A stretch of DNA of 40,427 bases, taken from positions 1 through 40,427 of the forward strand of contig CAIMOS010000207.1 in the NCBI GenBank assembly GCA_903843135.1, written 5' to 3'. The notes below the pieces were generated by a model, which was given only the letters and a program-made list of their open reading frames with translations, made no database searches and had not been told where the DNA came from. The stretch comes from an uncultured Ignavibacteriales bacterium (GTDB taxonomy: Bacteria; Bacteroidota; Ignavibacteria; Ignavibacteriales; Ignavibacteriaceae). Shown here in pieces: positions 23,921-32,875 of this stretch; the first letter of the stretch is position 1, and every line of letters begins with the position of its first letter. The position numbers were made by a program, and so were the translations under genes.

Positions 23921-25930
23921 TTATTTGTTTAGCGCCTTTAGAATTTTCTCCGTGATTGCGTCCGGAGTGAATCCGTATTTTATCCAGAGAGCTTTTTCGG
24001 GTGCGGAAGCGCCGAACGTATCCAGCCCGATATTTACGCCGTCTGAACCGGTGTACTTTGCCCAGCCGTATGTTACGCCAGCCTCCACTGAAACTTTAAG
24101 GCAGCCTGATTTCGGGATGACGCTGTTTCTGTATTCTTCTGTCTGCCTGTCGAAAAGCTCCATACTCGGCATACTTACTACGCGCACGCCGTATCCCTTT
24201 TCGTGAAGCGCCTTTGCCGCGCTGATGGAAGGGTGGACTTCGGAGCCGGTCGCGATAATAACCACATCAACTTTATCACCGTACTGAATCAGCGTGTATG
24301 CCCCTTTTTCAAGCCCTGAAACCGCGCCATATTCATTTCTGTTCAGAACCGGGAGGTTTTGTCTTGTAAGTGCAATTGTTACCGGCGCGCCCTTACTGCT
24401 GACGGCGTATTTCCAGGCTTCGGCTGTCTCATTAGCGTCGCACGGCCTGAAAACGATCGAGTTTGGGATTACTCTTAATGCTGCAAAATGTTCGATTGGC
24501 TGATGCGTCGGACCGTCTTCCCCAACGCCGATACTGTCGTGCGTAAATATATAGATAACGCGAAGCTTCATAATGGCGGCGAGCCTTATTGCCGGCTTCA
24601 TATAATCCGAGAATACCATAAACGTGCTGCATACGGGAATAACGCCGCCGTAAACAGCCATACCATTCGCTATAGCGCCCATTGCGTGTTCGCGTATTCC
24701 GTAATAAATATTGCGGCCGGCGCGGTCGCTTTTCGAAAAAGCGGGTGAAGAAGTGATCTTAGTATTATTCGAAGCGAAAAGGTCTGCGGAACCGGTGATA
24801 AGGTTCTTAATATTTTCCGCCAGAGCGTTAATGACTTTGCTTCCGGCCTGCCGCGTCGCAATCCCTTTCGCGTCTTCCGGGAACTGCGGCAGATTGGCGA
24901 AAGCTTTTTCGGGAAGTTTGCCGGAAAAGAATTCGAGAAGTTCTTTTGCTTCTGCCGGATATTTATCTTTATACGAAACAAAAAGAGTGTTCCACTCTTC
25001 ATTGTACTTAGCAAGGTTATGCTTTACATCCGAAAAATATTTAGATACTTCTTCGGGAACGGTGAATGAACCTTCATAGTTCCAGTTAAACTTTTCTTTT
25101 ACGAGTTGAATTTCGGTGTCGCCGAGAGGGGAACCGTGAACCTCGGAAGTGTCCTGCTTGTTTGGGCTGCCGAAACCGATGTGAGTAGATGTAATTATCA
25201 GAGACGGACGGCTGTCCGCTTTTGCTTTGGCAAGCGCGGTCTCAATCAGGGAGAGATCGTTCACATCGCTGACGGTTTCGGTGTGCCAGTTATAGGCTTC
25301 AAATCTTTTTTTAACATCTTCGGTGAAGGTGACGGAAGTTTTTCCGTCGATCGAAATACCGTTGTTGTCGTAAAAGAAAACAAGTTTTCCGAGGCCGAGG
25401 TGTCCGGCGAGCGAAGCAGCCTCGTGCGAGATTCCTTCCATCATATCGCCGTCACTGCAGATGCCGTAAATATAGTGGTCAATGACAGGGAAATTTTCGC
25501 GGTTGAACCTGGCGGCAAGGAATTCCTGCGCGATGGCCATACCCACCGCAGTCGAGAAGCCCTGGCCCAGGGGGCCGGTGGTAAGTTCAACGCCGTCCGT
25601 ATGCCCGTATTCCGGGTGTCCCGGTGTGAGGCTGTCCGATTGGCGGAACTGCTTCAGGTCATCCAAAGAGATCTTATATCCTGAGAGGTGAAGAATGCTG
25701 TATAAGAGCATACTGCCGTGTCCGGCGGAGAGGATGAACCTGTCCCGGTTGATCCAGCCGGAGTTTTCCGGGTTATGCTTCATTACCCGGGAGAAAAGGT
25801 AATAGGCAATAGGAGCGCAGCCCATCGGCATACCGGGGTGGCCGGAATTGGCCTTTTGGATCGCTTCCGCGGCTAAGATCCTAATAGTATTTATAGATAA
25901 TTCTTCAACTCTGGCGTCAACCGGTTTCAA
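23921..25930 (-). CDS. tkt: Transketolase
   Basis: A 669-residue thiamine-diphosphate enzyme of the pentose phosphate pathway that moves two-carbon units between sugar phosphates. [20 protein letters not shown] (about res 23-42) is the family N-terminus; [20 protein letters not shown] follows; the ThDP/Mg motif is [20 protein letters not shown] (about res 158-177) with [10 protein letters not shown]; the pyrimidine domain has [19 protein letters not shown] and [18 protein letters not shown]. Full length. The start is TTG with a perfect AAGGAGG element 5 bp upstream. A TAAATTTG box (complement of 25971-25978) is a candidate -7 element. It may only share a promoter with the cluster downstream. 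Confidence 0.96.
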   Translation of the reverse strand: MKPVDARVEELSINTIRILAAEAIQKANSGHPGMPMGCAPIAYYLFSRVMKHNPENSGWINRDRFILSAGHGSMLLYSILHLSGYKISLDDLKQFRQSDSLTPGHPEYGHTDGVELTTGPLGQGFSTAVGMAIAQEFLAARFNRENFPVIDHYIYGICSDGDMMEGISHEAASLAGHLGLGKLVFFYDNNGISIDGKTSVTFTEDVKKRFEAYNWHTETVSDVNDLSLIETALAKAKADSRPSLIITSTHIGFGSPNKQDTSEVHGSPLGDTEIQLVKEKFNWNYEGSFTVPEEVSKYFSDVKHNLAKYNEEWNTLFVSYKDKYPAEAKELLEFFSGKLPEKAFANLPQFPEDAKGIATRQAGSKVINALAENIKNLITGSADLFASNNTKITSSPAFSKSDRAGRNIYYGIREHAMGAIANGMAVYGGVIPVCSTFMVFSDYMKPAIRLAAIMKLRVIYIFTHDSIGVGEDGPTHQPIEHFAALRVIPNSIVFRPCDANETAEAWKYAVSSKGAPVTIALTRQNLPVLNRNEYGAVSGLEKGAYTLIQYGDKVDVVIIATGSEVHPSISAAKALHEKGYGVRVVSMPSMELFDRQTEEYRNSVIPKSGCLKVSVEAGVTYGWAKYTGSDGVNIGLDTFGASAPEKALWIKYGFTPDAITEKILKALNK

Positions 25931-26287
25931 AAAGCCTCCTTAGAACTTAAAAACTATAATTAATTGAGTGCAAATTTAATAAATTTTGGGGAATGGGTAA
26001 CGGGATTTCGGAGGGGAATAACCGCGATCCGGCGGACCTTTAAGGGATGATCGGGAATAATTTTTTAATAAGAACAGGAGGTAAATATGCGGAGAGGAGC
26101 ATAAACTGGTGAGGTGAAAACAGACAGATTTGAGTTAATCGCAATTTTCAATTTGTTTTCAATAAAGCGAAGGCCAATCTTACACGCCCCCCGGATGAGA
26201 CAGAAGTGGTTTTTGCCTTACAGTTAAAGATTACGTAATTCTAAGAATTTTTAGCTAAATTTGTCCATAATTTAAGCACAACTAATA
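25931..26287. other. 357-bp divergent intergenic region
   Basis: Lies between divergent tkt and the HEPN gene. It holds a TAAATTTG box for tkt (complement of 25971-25978), a G-rich tract at 25988-26016 (GGGG, GGG, GGG, GGGG; one loop is 8 bases, just outside the usual quadruplex rule), a tiny five-codon frame at about 26087-26104 with a strong AGGAGG before its ATG, and TAAATTTG at 26256-26263, a possible -7 element for the HEPN gene. No larger gene. Confidence 0.5.
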
Positions 26288-26689
26288 ATGACACAAGAAG
26301 AACATATTAATTATTGGCTATCGACAAGTGAAGATGACTGGCTGAGTGCACTGGAGATTCTAAGTAAAAATGAGCGCAGGCACTATGCTTTATTTATCGG
26401 CCATTTGTCCGTTGAAAAGTTATTAAAGGCGTTGTTCGTTGTTCTCAATAATTCAGTTCCTCCGTACAAGCACGACCTAATAATTCTCGCGGAGAAATGT
26501 AATTTAAAACCGGATGATCAAACCAGGCTTGACCTGAAGGTTATTAATGAATTTAACATTCAGTCCAGATACCCGGATTTTAAAAACAATTTTTATGATA
26601 AATGTACAAAAGAATTTGTTGATGCAGAATTGAAAAGGATTGATAAGGTCCGAATATGGATAAAAAGTATAATAGAGAGTATGCGTTAA
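26288..26689 (+). CDS. HEPN-domain protein (intact)
   Basis: A 133-residue HEPN protein (PF05168 type). EEHINYWLSTSEDDWLSALEIL (res 4-25) is the family N-terminus; YALFIGHLSVEKLLKALFV (about res 38-56) the core helix; YKHDLIILAEKC (about res 66-77); and FNIQSRYPDFKNNFYDKCT (about res 95-113) the conserved C-terminal helix. This group lacks the RX4-6H RNase motif in its usual place. Its end overlaps the MNT gene by 34 bp. It is the intact counterpart of the damaged gene at 5125-5526. Likely toxin or regulatory half of a two-gene system. Confidence 0.85.
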   Translation: MTQEEHINYWLSTSEDDWLSALEILSKNERRHYALFIGHLSVEKLLKALFVVLNNSVPPYKHDLIILAEKCNLKPDDQTRLDLKVINEFNIQSRYPDFKNNFYDKCTKEFVDAELKRIDKVRIWIKSIIESMR

Positions 26690-26988
26690 ATAAAGCCAAA
26701 GAATTTATTGCGGTTTTAATCAAACACAATTTCAAAATTTCCGCAGTATATCTTTTTGGCTCCTTTGCATCTGATGATGTTAAGGATTTCGAATGGTCGG
26801 ATATCGATCTGGCGATTATTTCGAACGATTTTACCGGTTCCAGGTTCGATGATAATATGAAAATATTTCCTTTCCTGGTTAAGATTGAACCGAGAATAGA
26901 GACACATCCGTATACACAAACAGACTTCGATAACTCCCCGTTCGCCGCTGAAGAAATAGTGTCAAAAGGAATTAAAATAGAAGTTTAA
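26656..26988 (+). CDS. MNT-domain nucleotidyltransferase, partner of the HEPN protein
   Basis: A 110-residue minimal nucleotidyltransferase. YLFGSFASDDVKDFEWSDID (about res 33-52) is the GSx(n)DxD motif with a 12-residue spacer instead of the usual 10; KIEPRIETHPY (about res 75-85) contains the third acidic strand. Translationally coupled to the HEPN gene by a 34-bp overlap. The longer spacer distinguishes it from the copies at 1837 and 4838. Confidence 0.82.
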   Translation: MDKKYNREYALNKAKEFIAVLIKHNFKISAVYLFGSFASDDVKDFEWSDIDLAIISNDFTGSRFDDNMKIFPFLVKIEPRIETHPYTQTDFDNSPFAAEEIVSKGIKIEV

Positions 26989-27035
26989 CAATAATATTCC
27001 ATATTGGCTGGTTCGCTCATTGCCTGACTCCGTAA

Positions 27036-27163
27036 CGCGGAATAGCATTCCGCTGCTTCCTTATTACAACATTACTCCGCAGAACGAGCCGTGGGTATCC
27101 GGTATCTTCAGACTTGCTTAGAGCAGTTAGCTATACTGCGCCGTTGCGGAATGCTATTCCGCG
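27036..27163. repeat. REP-like inverted repeat pair
   Basis: The 18-mer CGCGGAATAGCATTCCGC at 27036-27053 recurs as its exact reverse complement at 27146-27163. Each unit is itself a hairpin: GCGGAAT, loop AGC (or GCT), ATTCCGC. Two hairpins in opposite orientation about 128 bp from end to end resemble a REP/BIME unit or the ends of a tiny non-autonomous element. The right unit overlaps the 3' end of the SDR gene. Confidence 0.75.
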
Positions 27164-27954
27164 CCACGCATATTTTTTTGTTTTTCAAACTCTTTAATAT
27201 TCCCCAGTATATCAAACAAAAACGGCGGGATGAACTTCAGGATTTTGATCAGCGCAACCAGACGCAGCGGGAATTGTATTATATTTTTTTCTTTCGCGAT
27301 GCCGCGGTAAATAATATCGACTGCTTTTCCCGTCTTCATTAAGAACGGCATTGTGAATTCGTTTTTGTCTGTCATCTCCGAGACCACGAATCCCGGTTTT
27401 ATCGTTAGTACTTTTATGCCGTGTTTTTTGTGCTCAACCCGGAGGCTCTCGAGATAAATCGAAAAAGCGGCCTTGCTCGCGCAGTAGTATCCGCTTCCGG
27501 GGAAACCGCGCGTCTCCGCCAGGCTCGATACCCCGGCGATCATTCCTTTTTTTGCGGGAACATAATCTTTAAGCAGCTCCGCAATAAAATAGACCGCTCC
27601 GAAAAAGTTTATTCCGAATGTTTGTTCCCCCATCGTTACGTTATCGCCAGAAGAGAGCATACGGAAACTGACGCCGGCATTCAGAACGGCGATGTCTATA
27701 AATCCCGCATCCCTTTTCATCTGTGTGTAAACCGCTTCAACTTCCCGCTTAACGGAAACATCACATTTGTATGTGAAAACCCTGCAATTCCTTGCGGCAA
27801 GCGCCTTTGACAGTTCGTTAAGACGTTCTTCGCGCCGGCCAAGGAGGAGAAGGGTGCAGTTGTTTCCGGAAAGCCTTAAGGCCAGTTCGCGCCCGATGCC
27901 AGAGGTGGCGCCGGTAATAAGTATTGTTTTGTTGCCGTAATAGGAGTTTATCAT
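27154..27954 (-). CDS. SDR-family oxidoreductase
   Basis: A 266-residue short-chain dehydrogenase. ILITGATSGIGRELA (about res 11-25) is the TGxxxGxG cofactor motif, AVLNAGVSF (about res 89-97) the NAG motif, GVSSLAETRGFPGSGYYCASKAAFS carries Ser and YxxxK-type catalytic residues (about res 141-165), and IKPGFVVSEMT follows. LLGRREERL after the second strand suggests NADPH. The last residues (RGAE) and the TAG stop are encoded by the right-hand REP-like repeat. It lies 4 bp after the AcuI-like gene. Substrate unknown. Confidence 0.92.
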   Translation of the reverse strand: MINSYYGNKTILITGATSGIGRELALRLSGNNCTLLLLGRREERLNELSKALAARNCRVFTYKCDVSVKREVEAVYTQMKRDAGFIDIAVLNAGVSFRMLSSGDNVTMGEQTFGINFFGAVYFIAELLKDYVPAKKGMIAGVSSLAETRGFPGSGYYCASKAAFSIYLESLRVEHKKHGIKVLTIKPGFVVSEMTDKNEFTMPFLMKTGKAVDIIYRGIAKEKNIIQFPLRLVALIKILKFIPPFLFDILGNIKEFEKQKNMRGAE

Positions 27955-27958
27955 AATG

Positions 27959-28954
27959 TTACCTGTTTAAGTCCACGACTATTCGTCCTGTTATTCCGCC
28001 TTTTAATATGGCGTCAATATAATTGTTAAGCTCATTCAGGCCGCAGACAGCTGCTATCGCATTTAAGTTATCCGGTTTAAGCCCGCCGCTGAGCCTTTTC
28101 CAAATTTCAAGCCGCACTTCCATCGGTGTTTCAGCCGAGTTTATGCCCAAAAGATTGTTGCCGCGGATAATAAAGGGATAAACCGTTGTTGAGAAAGCCG
28201 GGGACAGTGTAAGGCCGCAGGCCGCTACGGAACCCCAGGGCGATAAAGATTTAAGCGCGGTCTCAAGTGTTTTCCCGCCGACTGTATCCACCACGCCGGC
28301 GAAGCTTCCTTTAATCATCGGCTTAGATGAGTCGTCAATAAATTCATCTGTTGATATTACCTCTTCGGCGCCGATGCTTTTAAGGTAACCGGTCTTGTCA
28401 TCTTTTCTTGTAACTGCAACAATTTTGTATCCCGCTTTTTTCAGGAGCATCACGGCAAGCGAACCTACGCCTCCCGTAGCGCCGGTGACGAGAACGCTTC
28501 CCTTCTCAGGCGATAATCCGTTTGTTTCGAGCCGGTGAAGAGAAAGTCCGGCAGTGAATCCGGCCGTGCCAAATATCATACTTTCCGTTAACGAAAGATT
28601 TCCGGGCAGAGGCACTACCCACTTCGCTGGCACAGAAATATACTGCCCGAATCCGCCCGGCGTGTTCATTCCGAGATCATAACCGGTAACGAGTACGTTA
28701 TCGCCGGGCTTAAACAGGTCAGATTTAGATCCGGCAACTACGCCGGCCGCATCAATACCGGGAGTGAACGGATATTTGCGTGTGACGCCTTTATTGCCCG
28801 TTGCCGAAAGCGCGTCTTTATAATTGAGAGAAGAGAAATGCACTTTTATCAGCACGTCATTTTGCGGGAGCTGATCTGTGTTAAGAGACGTGACGCTACG
28901 GTGGAAGCCGTCAGGTGTTTCGGTTACGTAAAGCGCCTTGTAAGAAATGTTCAT
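27959..28954 (-). CDS. acuI: YhdH/YhfP-family quinone oxidoreductase (acrylyl-CoA reductase-like)
   Basis: A 331-residue MDR-superfamily reductase. SSLNYKDALSATGN (about res 41-54) and FTPGIDAAGVV (about res 63-73) are typical of the YhdH group; GYDLGMNTPGGFGQYISVPA (about res 91-110); and the nucleotide-binding VLVTGATGGVGSLAVMLLKKAGY (about res 154-176). No zinc ligands. Close relatives reduce acrylyl-CoA with NADPH and detoxify this electrophile. It is the first gene of a two-gene unit with the SDR. The symbol is by family only. Confidence 0.85.
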   Translation of the reverse strand: MNISYKALYVTETPDGFHRSVTSLNTDQLPQNDVLIKVHFSSLNYKDALSATGNKGVTRKYPFTPGIDAAGVVAGSKSDLFKPGDNVLVTGYDLGMNTPGGFGQYISVPAKWVVPLPGNLSLTESMIFGTAGFTAGLSLHRLETNGLSPEKGSVLVTGATGGVGSLAVMLLKKAGYKIVAVTRKDDKTGYLKSIGAEEVISTDEFIDDSSKPMIKGSFAGVVDTVGGKTLETALKSLSPWGSVAACGLTLSPAFSTTVYPFIIRGNNLLGINSAETPMEVRLEIWKRLSGGLKPDNLNAIAAVCGLNELNNYIDAILKGGITGRIVVDLNR

Positions 28955-29361
28955 ATGTCAGATACAGGAAATATTTTATAAATAGCTTATTGTTTAACTG
29001 ATATACATCTGAAAAAGTAATACGAATTTATGTATACGGTTACTTTCCCGGAACCGCCGGGTTGATTTGTTAAAGCAGTGTAAACCAGTTTTGTAAATTT
29101 AACGAAAGATCATAAAGGTTCAAGCTAAAGGCGCATCATTTTTTGTACTAAAAGCCACACGGGTTGACGATTAAACCAAACGGCACACTGATCACGCGGT
29201 TTTGTGTGGATTAACACAGGTTTGAAAAAGCTTTGCGCCACAGCGCTTAATCGATCTGGTATTTGGAATAATTCCCACAAAAAACTTCGCGCAAAAATGC
29301 TCCTTGATTATTTTGATCCTGCCGTTATATTTGTAAAACTTCTTACCAATTATTTAACCGT
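28955..29361. other. 407-bp divergent intergenic region
   Basis: Between the divergent acuI-like and kefG-like genes. It holds the kefG-side promoter listed separately and a weak CCACAC/GTGTGG inverted repeat (29155-29160 with 29204-29209). No reading frame or RNA gene is convincing. Confidence 0.5.
29304..29333 (+). promoter_or_regulatory. Bacteroidota-type promoter for the kefG-kefB genes
   Basis: TTGA at 29304-29307 and TATATTTG at 29326-29333 with 18 bases between match the -33 TTG / -7 TAnnTTTG pattern of Bacteroidota housekeeping promoters. Transcription would start about 20 bp before the ATG at 29362. Confidence 0.6.
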
Positions 29362-29961
29362 ATGCCAAAAGTATTAATTTTATTTGCCCATCCGAGACTT
29401 GAAAAATCGAGGATGCAAAAAGCGCTTCTTAAAGCAATTCCAAGTGACGACCGTATCACGGTCAATGATCTTTATCAGTCATACCCGGATTATAATATCG
29501 ATGCCGATAGGGAGAAACAACTTCTTCTCAGCCACGATATTATCATCTGGCAGCATCCTTTTTACTGGTACAGCGCACCGCCCCTGCTGAAACAATGGAT
29601 GGATATTGTGCTTGAACACGGCTGGGCATACGGGCAGGGAGGCACGGCGCTGAAGGGAAAGTTTGTTTTTAATTGTATCACAACAGGCGGCCCGAGGCAG
29701 GCATACTCCAAAGAAGGGTATCATAAATTCACTATGAGGGAATTTCTCGTTCCGTTTGAAAGAACCGCCACTCTTTGCGGGATGATATATCTTCCTCCTT
29801 TTGCGATACAGGGAACACACCGCATAACAGAAGAGGATCTCGCCGCGCAGGCATCCGCCTATTCGGACCTGCTGAAAACCATTATCCGGGAAGAACGGGA
29901 TCCGGATGTTCTCTCTTCTTACGAATACCTAAACGATATGATAACGGAGGCAAAAGGATAA
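29362..29961 (+). CDS. kefG: KefF/KefG-type NAD(P)H quinone oxidoreductase
   Basis: A 199-residue flavodoxin-fold protein. KVLILFAHPRLEKSRMQKAL (res 3-22) is the FMN phosphate loop; IIWQHPFYWYSAPPLLKQWMD (about res 60-80) and GWAYGQGGTALKGK (about res 91-104) are the family motifs, followed by ITTGGPRQAYSKEGY. KefF/KefG proteins bind and activate the KefC/KefB antiporter, and the antiporter gene starts 4 bp downstream. Electrophile-responsive K+ efflux protects by acidifying the cytoplasm; the divergent AcuI-like reductase also fits electrophile defence. Confidence 0.9.
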   Translation: MPKVLILFAHPRLEKSRMQKALLKAIPSDDRITVNDLYQSYPDYNIDADREKQLLLSHDIIIWQHPFYWYSAPPLLKQWMDIVLEHGWAYGQGGTALKGKFVFNCITTGGPRQAYSKEGYHKFTMREFLVPFERTATLCGMIYLPPFAIQGTHRITEEDLAAQASAYSDLLKTIIREERDPDVLSSYEYLNDMITEAKG

Positions 29962-29965
29962 GTAA

Positions 29966-31843
29966 ATGGAAGGATTTTTTACTCAATCGATAATTTATCT
30001 TGGCGCCGCGGTGATTTGCGTTCCGGTGGCAAAGCGGCTTGGGCTCAGCAGCGTTATAGGATACCTTGCAGCGGGAATGCTTATCGGTCCTTTCCTCCTT
30101 GGTTTCGTGGGAAAAGAGGGGAAAGACATAATGCACTTTGCCGAGTTTGGCGTTGTGATGATGCTTTTTCTTATAGGGCTTGAACTTGAGCCTCAGAATC
30201 TGTGGAATATGAGAAAGTTAATTCTGGGAGCGGGGCTCACGCAAGTTGCAGGTACAACTATACTTTCCGCCGCGGTGTCGCTTGTTCTCGGACTTCAGTG
30301 GAACCAGGCGCTTGCCATTTCTTTCGCGGTTGCTATGTCTTCGACCGCGATAGCCCTGCAGTCATTAAAAGAAAAGGGGCTGATGCAGTCAGCCGCCGGG
30401 CAGCATTCTTTTGCGGTGTTATTGTTTCAGGATATATCGGTAATCCCGATACTCGCTATCCTTCCGCTACTGGCGGTTGCTTCCGTGCAGGCTTCAGGAG
30501 AGCACATAACTTATCTTGATACGTTCCCCTCGTGGGCACAAACTTTAATCGTTCTGTCGGCGGTCGGGCTTGTAATTCTTATCGGCCGCTACGCGATTGT
30601 TCCGCTGCTGCGGCTTGTAGCGAAGACACGCCTGCGCGAATTATTCACGGCATCCGCTTTACTGATTGTAATCGGGATCGCCTACCTTATGACGCTTGTA
30701 GGGTTAAGTCCCGCTCTCGGCACTTTTCTTGCCGGAGTGATTCTTGCGGGAAGCGAATTCCGGCACGAGCTTGAAAGCGATCTCGATCCGTTTAAGGGAC
30801 TGCTGCTCGGATTGTTCTTTATGGCAGTTGGCGCATCAATTAATTTTCATCTTATATCTGCCCGGCCCGCGGAAATTTTCGCACTGACATTGCTTGTAAT
30901 GGCCGGAAAATTTGCGGTGCTGTTTATTATCGGGAAAGTGTTCCGTTTGTCAGCCGGACAAAATCTGATATTCTGCTTTGGCCTTGCAGGAATTGGCGAA
31001 TTCGCTTTTGTGTTATTTTCATTTATTTCCCAGGTTCAGATAACTGACAAAGAGACTACAGATATGCTGATGGCGATCACCGCGATCAGTATGGCGCTCT
31101 CTCCGGTATTTATGCTGATAAACGAAAAGGTCCTTCTTCCGAAGTTTGGCGTGCGGAAGGAAACAAAACAGGACGCCGACGAAATCGACGAGCAGCATAA
31201 GGTAATCATTGCCGGGTTTTCGCATTTCGGAAGTACAGTCGGAAGGTTCCTGCGAGCAAACGGAGTGGAAGCAACTATTCTCGACAATAATACAGACACT
31301 GTTGACCTGCTTCGTAAAATGGGATTTAAAGTTTTTTACGGCGACGCTACAAGAGCGGATCTGCTCGAGTCGGCAGGCGCCGCTGAGGCGAAAATACTTA
31401 TCAGCGCCATTGACTCTCCCGAAACCACGATGCAGCTTGTTGAGACTGTTAAAAAGCACTTCCCTGATCTCGAATTAATGATACGTTCAAAAAACCGTTT
31501 TGATGCATACGAGTTAATGGATATCGGGGTGAATGATGTTTACCGCGAAAACCTTGATACTTCGATCAGGCTCGGGAAAGACGTTCTGATAAAACTCGGA
31601 CACAGGGCGTACTCAGCACACAGGTCGGCCCAGAATTTTATGAAATATGACGAAGCCGCGATGAAGGAACTGGCGGCGCAGAGGCACGATTTGAAGCAAT
31701 ATATTTCGGGTGTGCGGGAACAGATCGCTCTTCAGGAGGAACTTTTGCGGAAAGACCTGCAGCATAATCCTTCTGAATCCGACCACGACTGGGACAGCGA
31801 ACTGTTGCGTAATTCAATAACCGGAAAGCAAAAAAATTCTTGA
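29966..31843 (+). CDS. kefB: KefB/KefC-type K+/H+ antiporter (CPA2) with RCK domain
   Basis: A 625-residue CPA2 antiporter. The membrane half (res 1-390) includes VVMMLFLIGLELEPQNLWNMR (about res 60-80), the linker segment conserved in KefC; SFAVAMSSTAIALQSLKEKG; and LAGIGEFAFVLFSF. The RCK/TrkA-N domain follows (about res 410-535): KVIIAGFSHFGSTVGRFLRA, then VFYGDATRADLLESAGAAEAK, nearly the KefC string, and RSKNRFDAYELMDIGVNDVYREN. The C-terminal helix HRSAQNFMKYDEAAMKEL also matches Kef. E. coli Kef proteins are held closed by glutathione and opened by glutathione adducts; whether this one senses glutathione is unknown. Confidence 0.93.
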   Translation: MEGFFTQSIIYLGAAVICVPVAKRLGLSSVIGYLAAGMLIGPFLLGFVGKEGKDIMHFAEFGVVMMLFLIGLELEPQNLWNMRKLILGAGLTQVAGTTILSAAVSLVLGLQWNQALAISFAVAMSSTAIALQSLKEKGLMQSAAGQHSFAVLLFQDISVIPILAILPLLAVASVQASGEHITYLDTFPSWAQTLIVLSAVGLVILIGRYAIVPLLRLVAKTRLRELFTASALLIVIGIAYLMTLVGLSPALGTFLAGVILAGSEFRHELESDLDPFKGLLLGLFFMAVGASINFHLISARPAEIFALTLLVMAGKFAVLFIIGKVFRLSAGQNLIFCFGLAGIGEFAFVLFSFISQVQITDKETTDMLMAITAISMALSPVFMLINEKVLLPKFGVRKETKQDADEIDEQHKVIIAGFSHFGSTVGRFLRANGVEATILDNNTDTVDLLRKMGFKVFYGDATRADLLESAGAAEAKILISAIDSPETTMQLVETVKKHFPDLELMIRSKNRFDAYELMDIGVNDVYRENLDTSIRLGKDVLIKLGHRAYSAHRSAQNFMKYDEAAMKELAAQRHDLKQYISGVREQIALQEELLRKDLQHNPSESDHDWDSELLRNSITGKQKNS

Positions 31844-31854
31844 TATATTTGACT

Positions 31855-32739
31855 ATGAAAAACATAATTCTATTCGCACTAATAATATTATTACCCATTA
31901 TGTCAGGTAATGCACAAACCGCCCGCGGAACCGTTAAAGAAGGGCTGACCGTAAAAAGCAAAATACTCAGCAAAGATGTACGTTATACTATCTACCTTCC
32001 GTATGATTATAATACATCAGACAGACTGTATCCCGTCGTCTATCTTCTGCACGGATATACGGATAACGATATCGCGTGGATACAGTTCGGTGAAGCAAAC
32101 CGGATTGCAGACGAAGGAATAGCCGCGGGAGATTTTCCGCCGATGATAATTGTTATGCCTGACGCCGGTGTGTCGTGGTATATGAATAATTTTGATAACT
32201 CTGTCCGCTATGAGGATTTCTTTATCGAAGAGTTCATTCCGCAGATTGAATCAATCTACCGGATAAGAAAAGACCGCCAGTTCCGCGCAGTATCGGGACT
32301 TTCGATGGGCGGCTACGGATCGATACTCTATTCATTTAAACACCCTGATTTGTTTTCGTCGGTTGCGGCGTTCAGCGCTGCCATATATACCGAAGAAGAA
32401 GTGCTTACCACGCCCGACGACAGATGGGAGGCGATGAGCGCGATTCTGTACGGGAAAGGATTAAAAGGAGAAGCAAGGCTTACTGATCACTTGAAGAAAA
32501 ACAATCCGCTGATCTTCACTAAAGAACTGAGTTTCGATAAGCTAAAATGGCTCAGAATATATGTCGATTGCGGAGATGATGATTTCCTGTATAAAGGGAA
32601 TGACGCGTTCCATACATTACTGCGCGATCAGAAAATACCGCACGAATACCGCGTAAGAAACGGCACACACTCCTGGGAATACTGGCGCACCGGTTTGCCG
32701 GAAGCGCTGAAGTTTATCGGGCAGGGATTTAAGAGGTGA
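31855..32739 (+). CDS. Secreted esterase (PF00756 / EstA-FrmB-like)
   Basis: An alpha/beta hydrolase with a signal peptide (NIILFALIILLPIMSGNAQ). RYTIYLPYDYN, YPVVYLLHGYTDNDIAW (oxyanion region), FRAVSGLSMGGYGSILYSFKHPD (nucleophile Ser in GLSMGG), DCGDDDFLYKGND (catalytic Asp region) and NGTHSWEYWR (catalytic His) complete the triad. I start at ATG 31855, 11 bp after the antiporter stop; a TTG at 31840 would overlap it. It resembles S-formylglutathione hydrolase-like and carbohydrate-ester hydrolases, but the signal peptide points to extracytoplasmic esters. Confidence 0.88.
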   Translation: MKNIILFALIILLPIMSGNAQTARGTVKEGLTVKSKILSKDVRYTIYLPYDYNTSDRLYPVVYLLHGYTDNDIAWIQFGEANRIADEGIAAGDFPPMIIVMPDAGVSWYMNNFDNSVRYEDFFIEEFIPQIESIYRIRKDRQFRAVSGLSMGGYGSILYSFKHPDLFSSVAAFSAAIYTEEEVLTTPDDRWEAMSAILYGKGLKGEARLTDHLKKNNPLIFTKELSFDKLKWLRIYVDCGDDDFLYKGNDAFHTLLRDQKIPHEYRVRNGTHSWEYWRTGLPEALKFIGQGFKR

Positions 32740-32875
32740 AGAGTTAAAAGTTAAGAGTGAAGAGTTTTTCGTAATGTTATACACTCTGTCTACAACATTA
32801 TAAAGGTAAACGAAGTTTTGCCACGAAAGAAATGTATAAATTCTTTTTGGGAAACAAGAATGTTTATGTTGCGAA

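Noticed and set aside
27036-27163. Rho-independent terminator for the SDR gene
   Set aside because: Paired exact inverse hairpins without T tracts fit a REP-like repeat better, and one hairpin lies in the coding end.
29155-29209. Operator or attenuator in the acuI/kefG gap
   Set aside because: Only a 6-bp CCACAC/GTGTGG match 43 bp apart; expected by chance.
32733-32770. Short AAGAGTT/GTGAAGAGTT repeats after the secreted esterase gene
   Set aside because: Only two partial copies in simple AT-rich sequence; not enough to call a repeat family or regulatory array.
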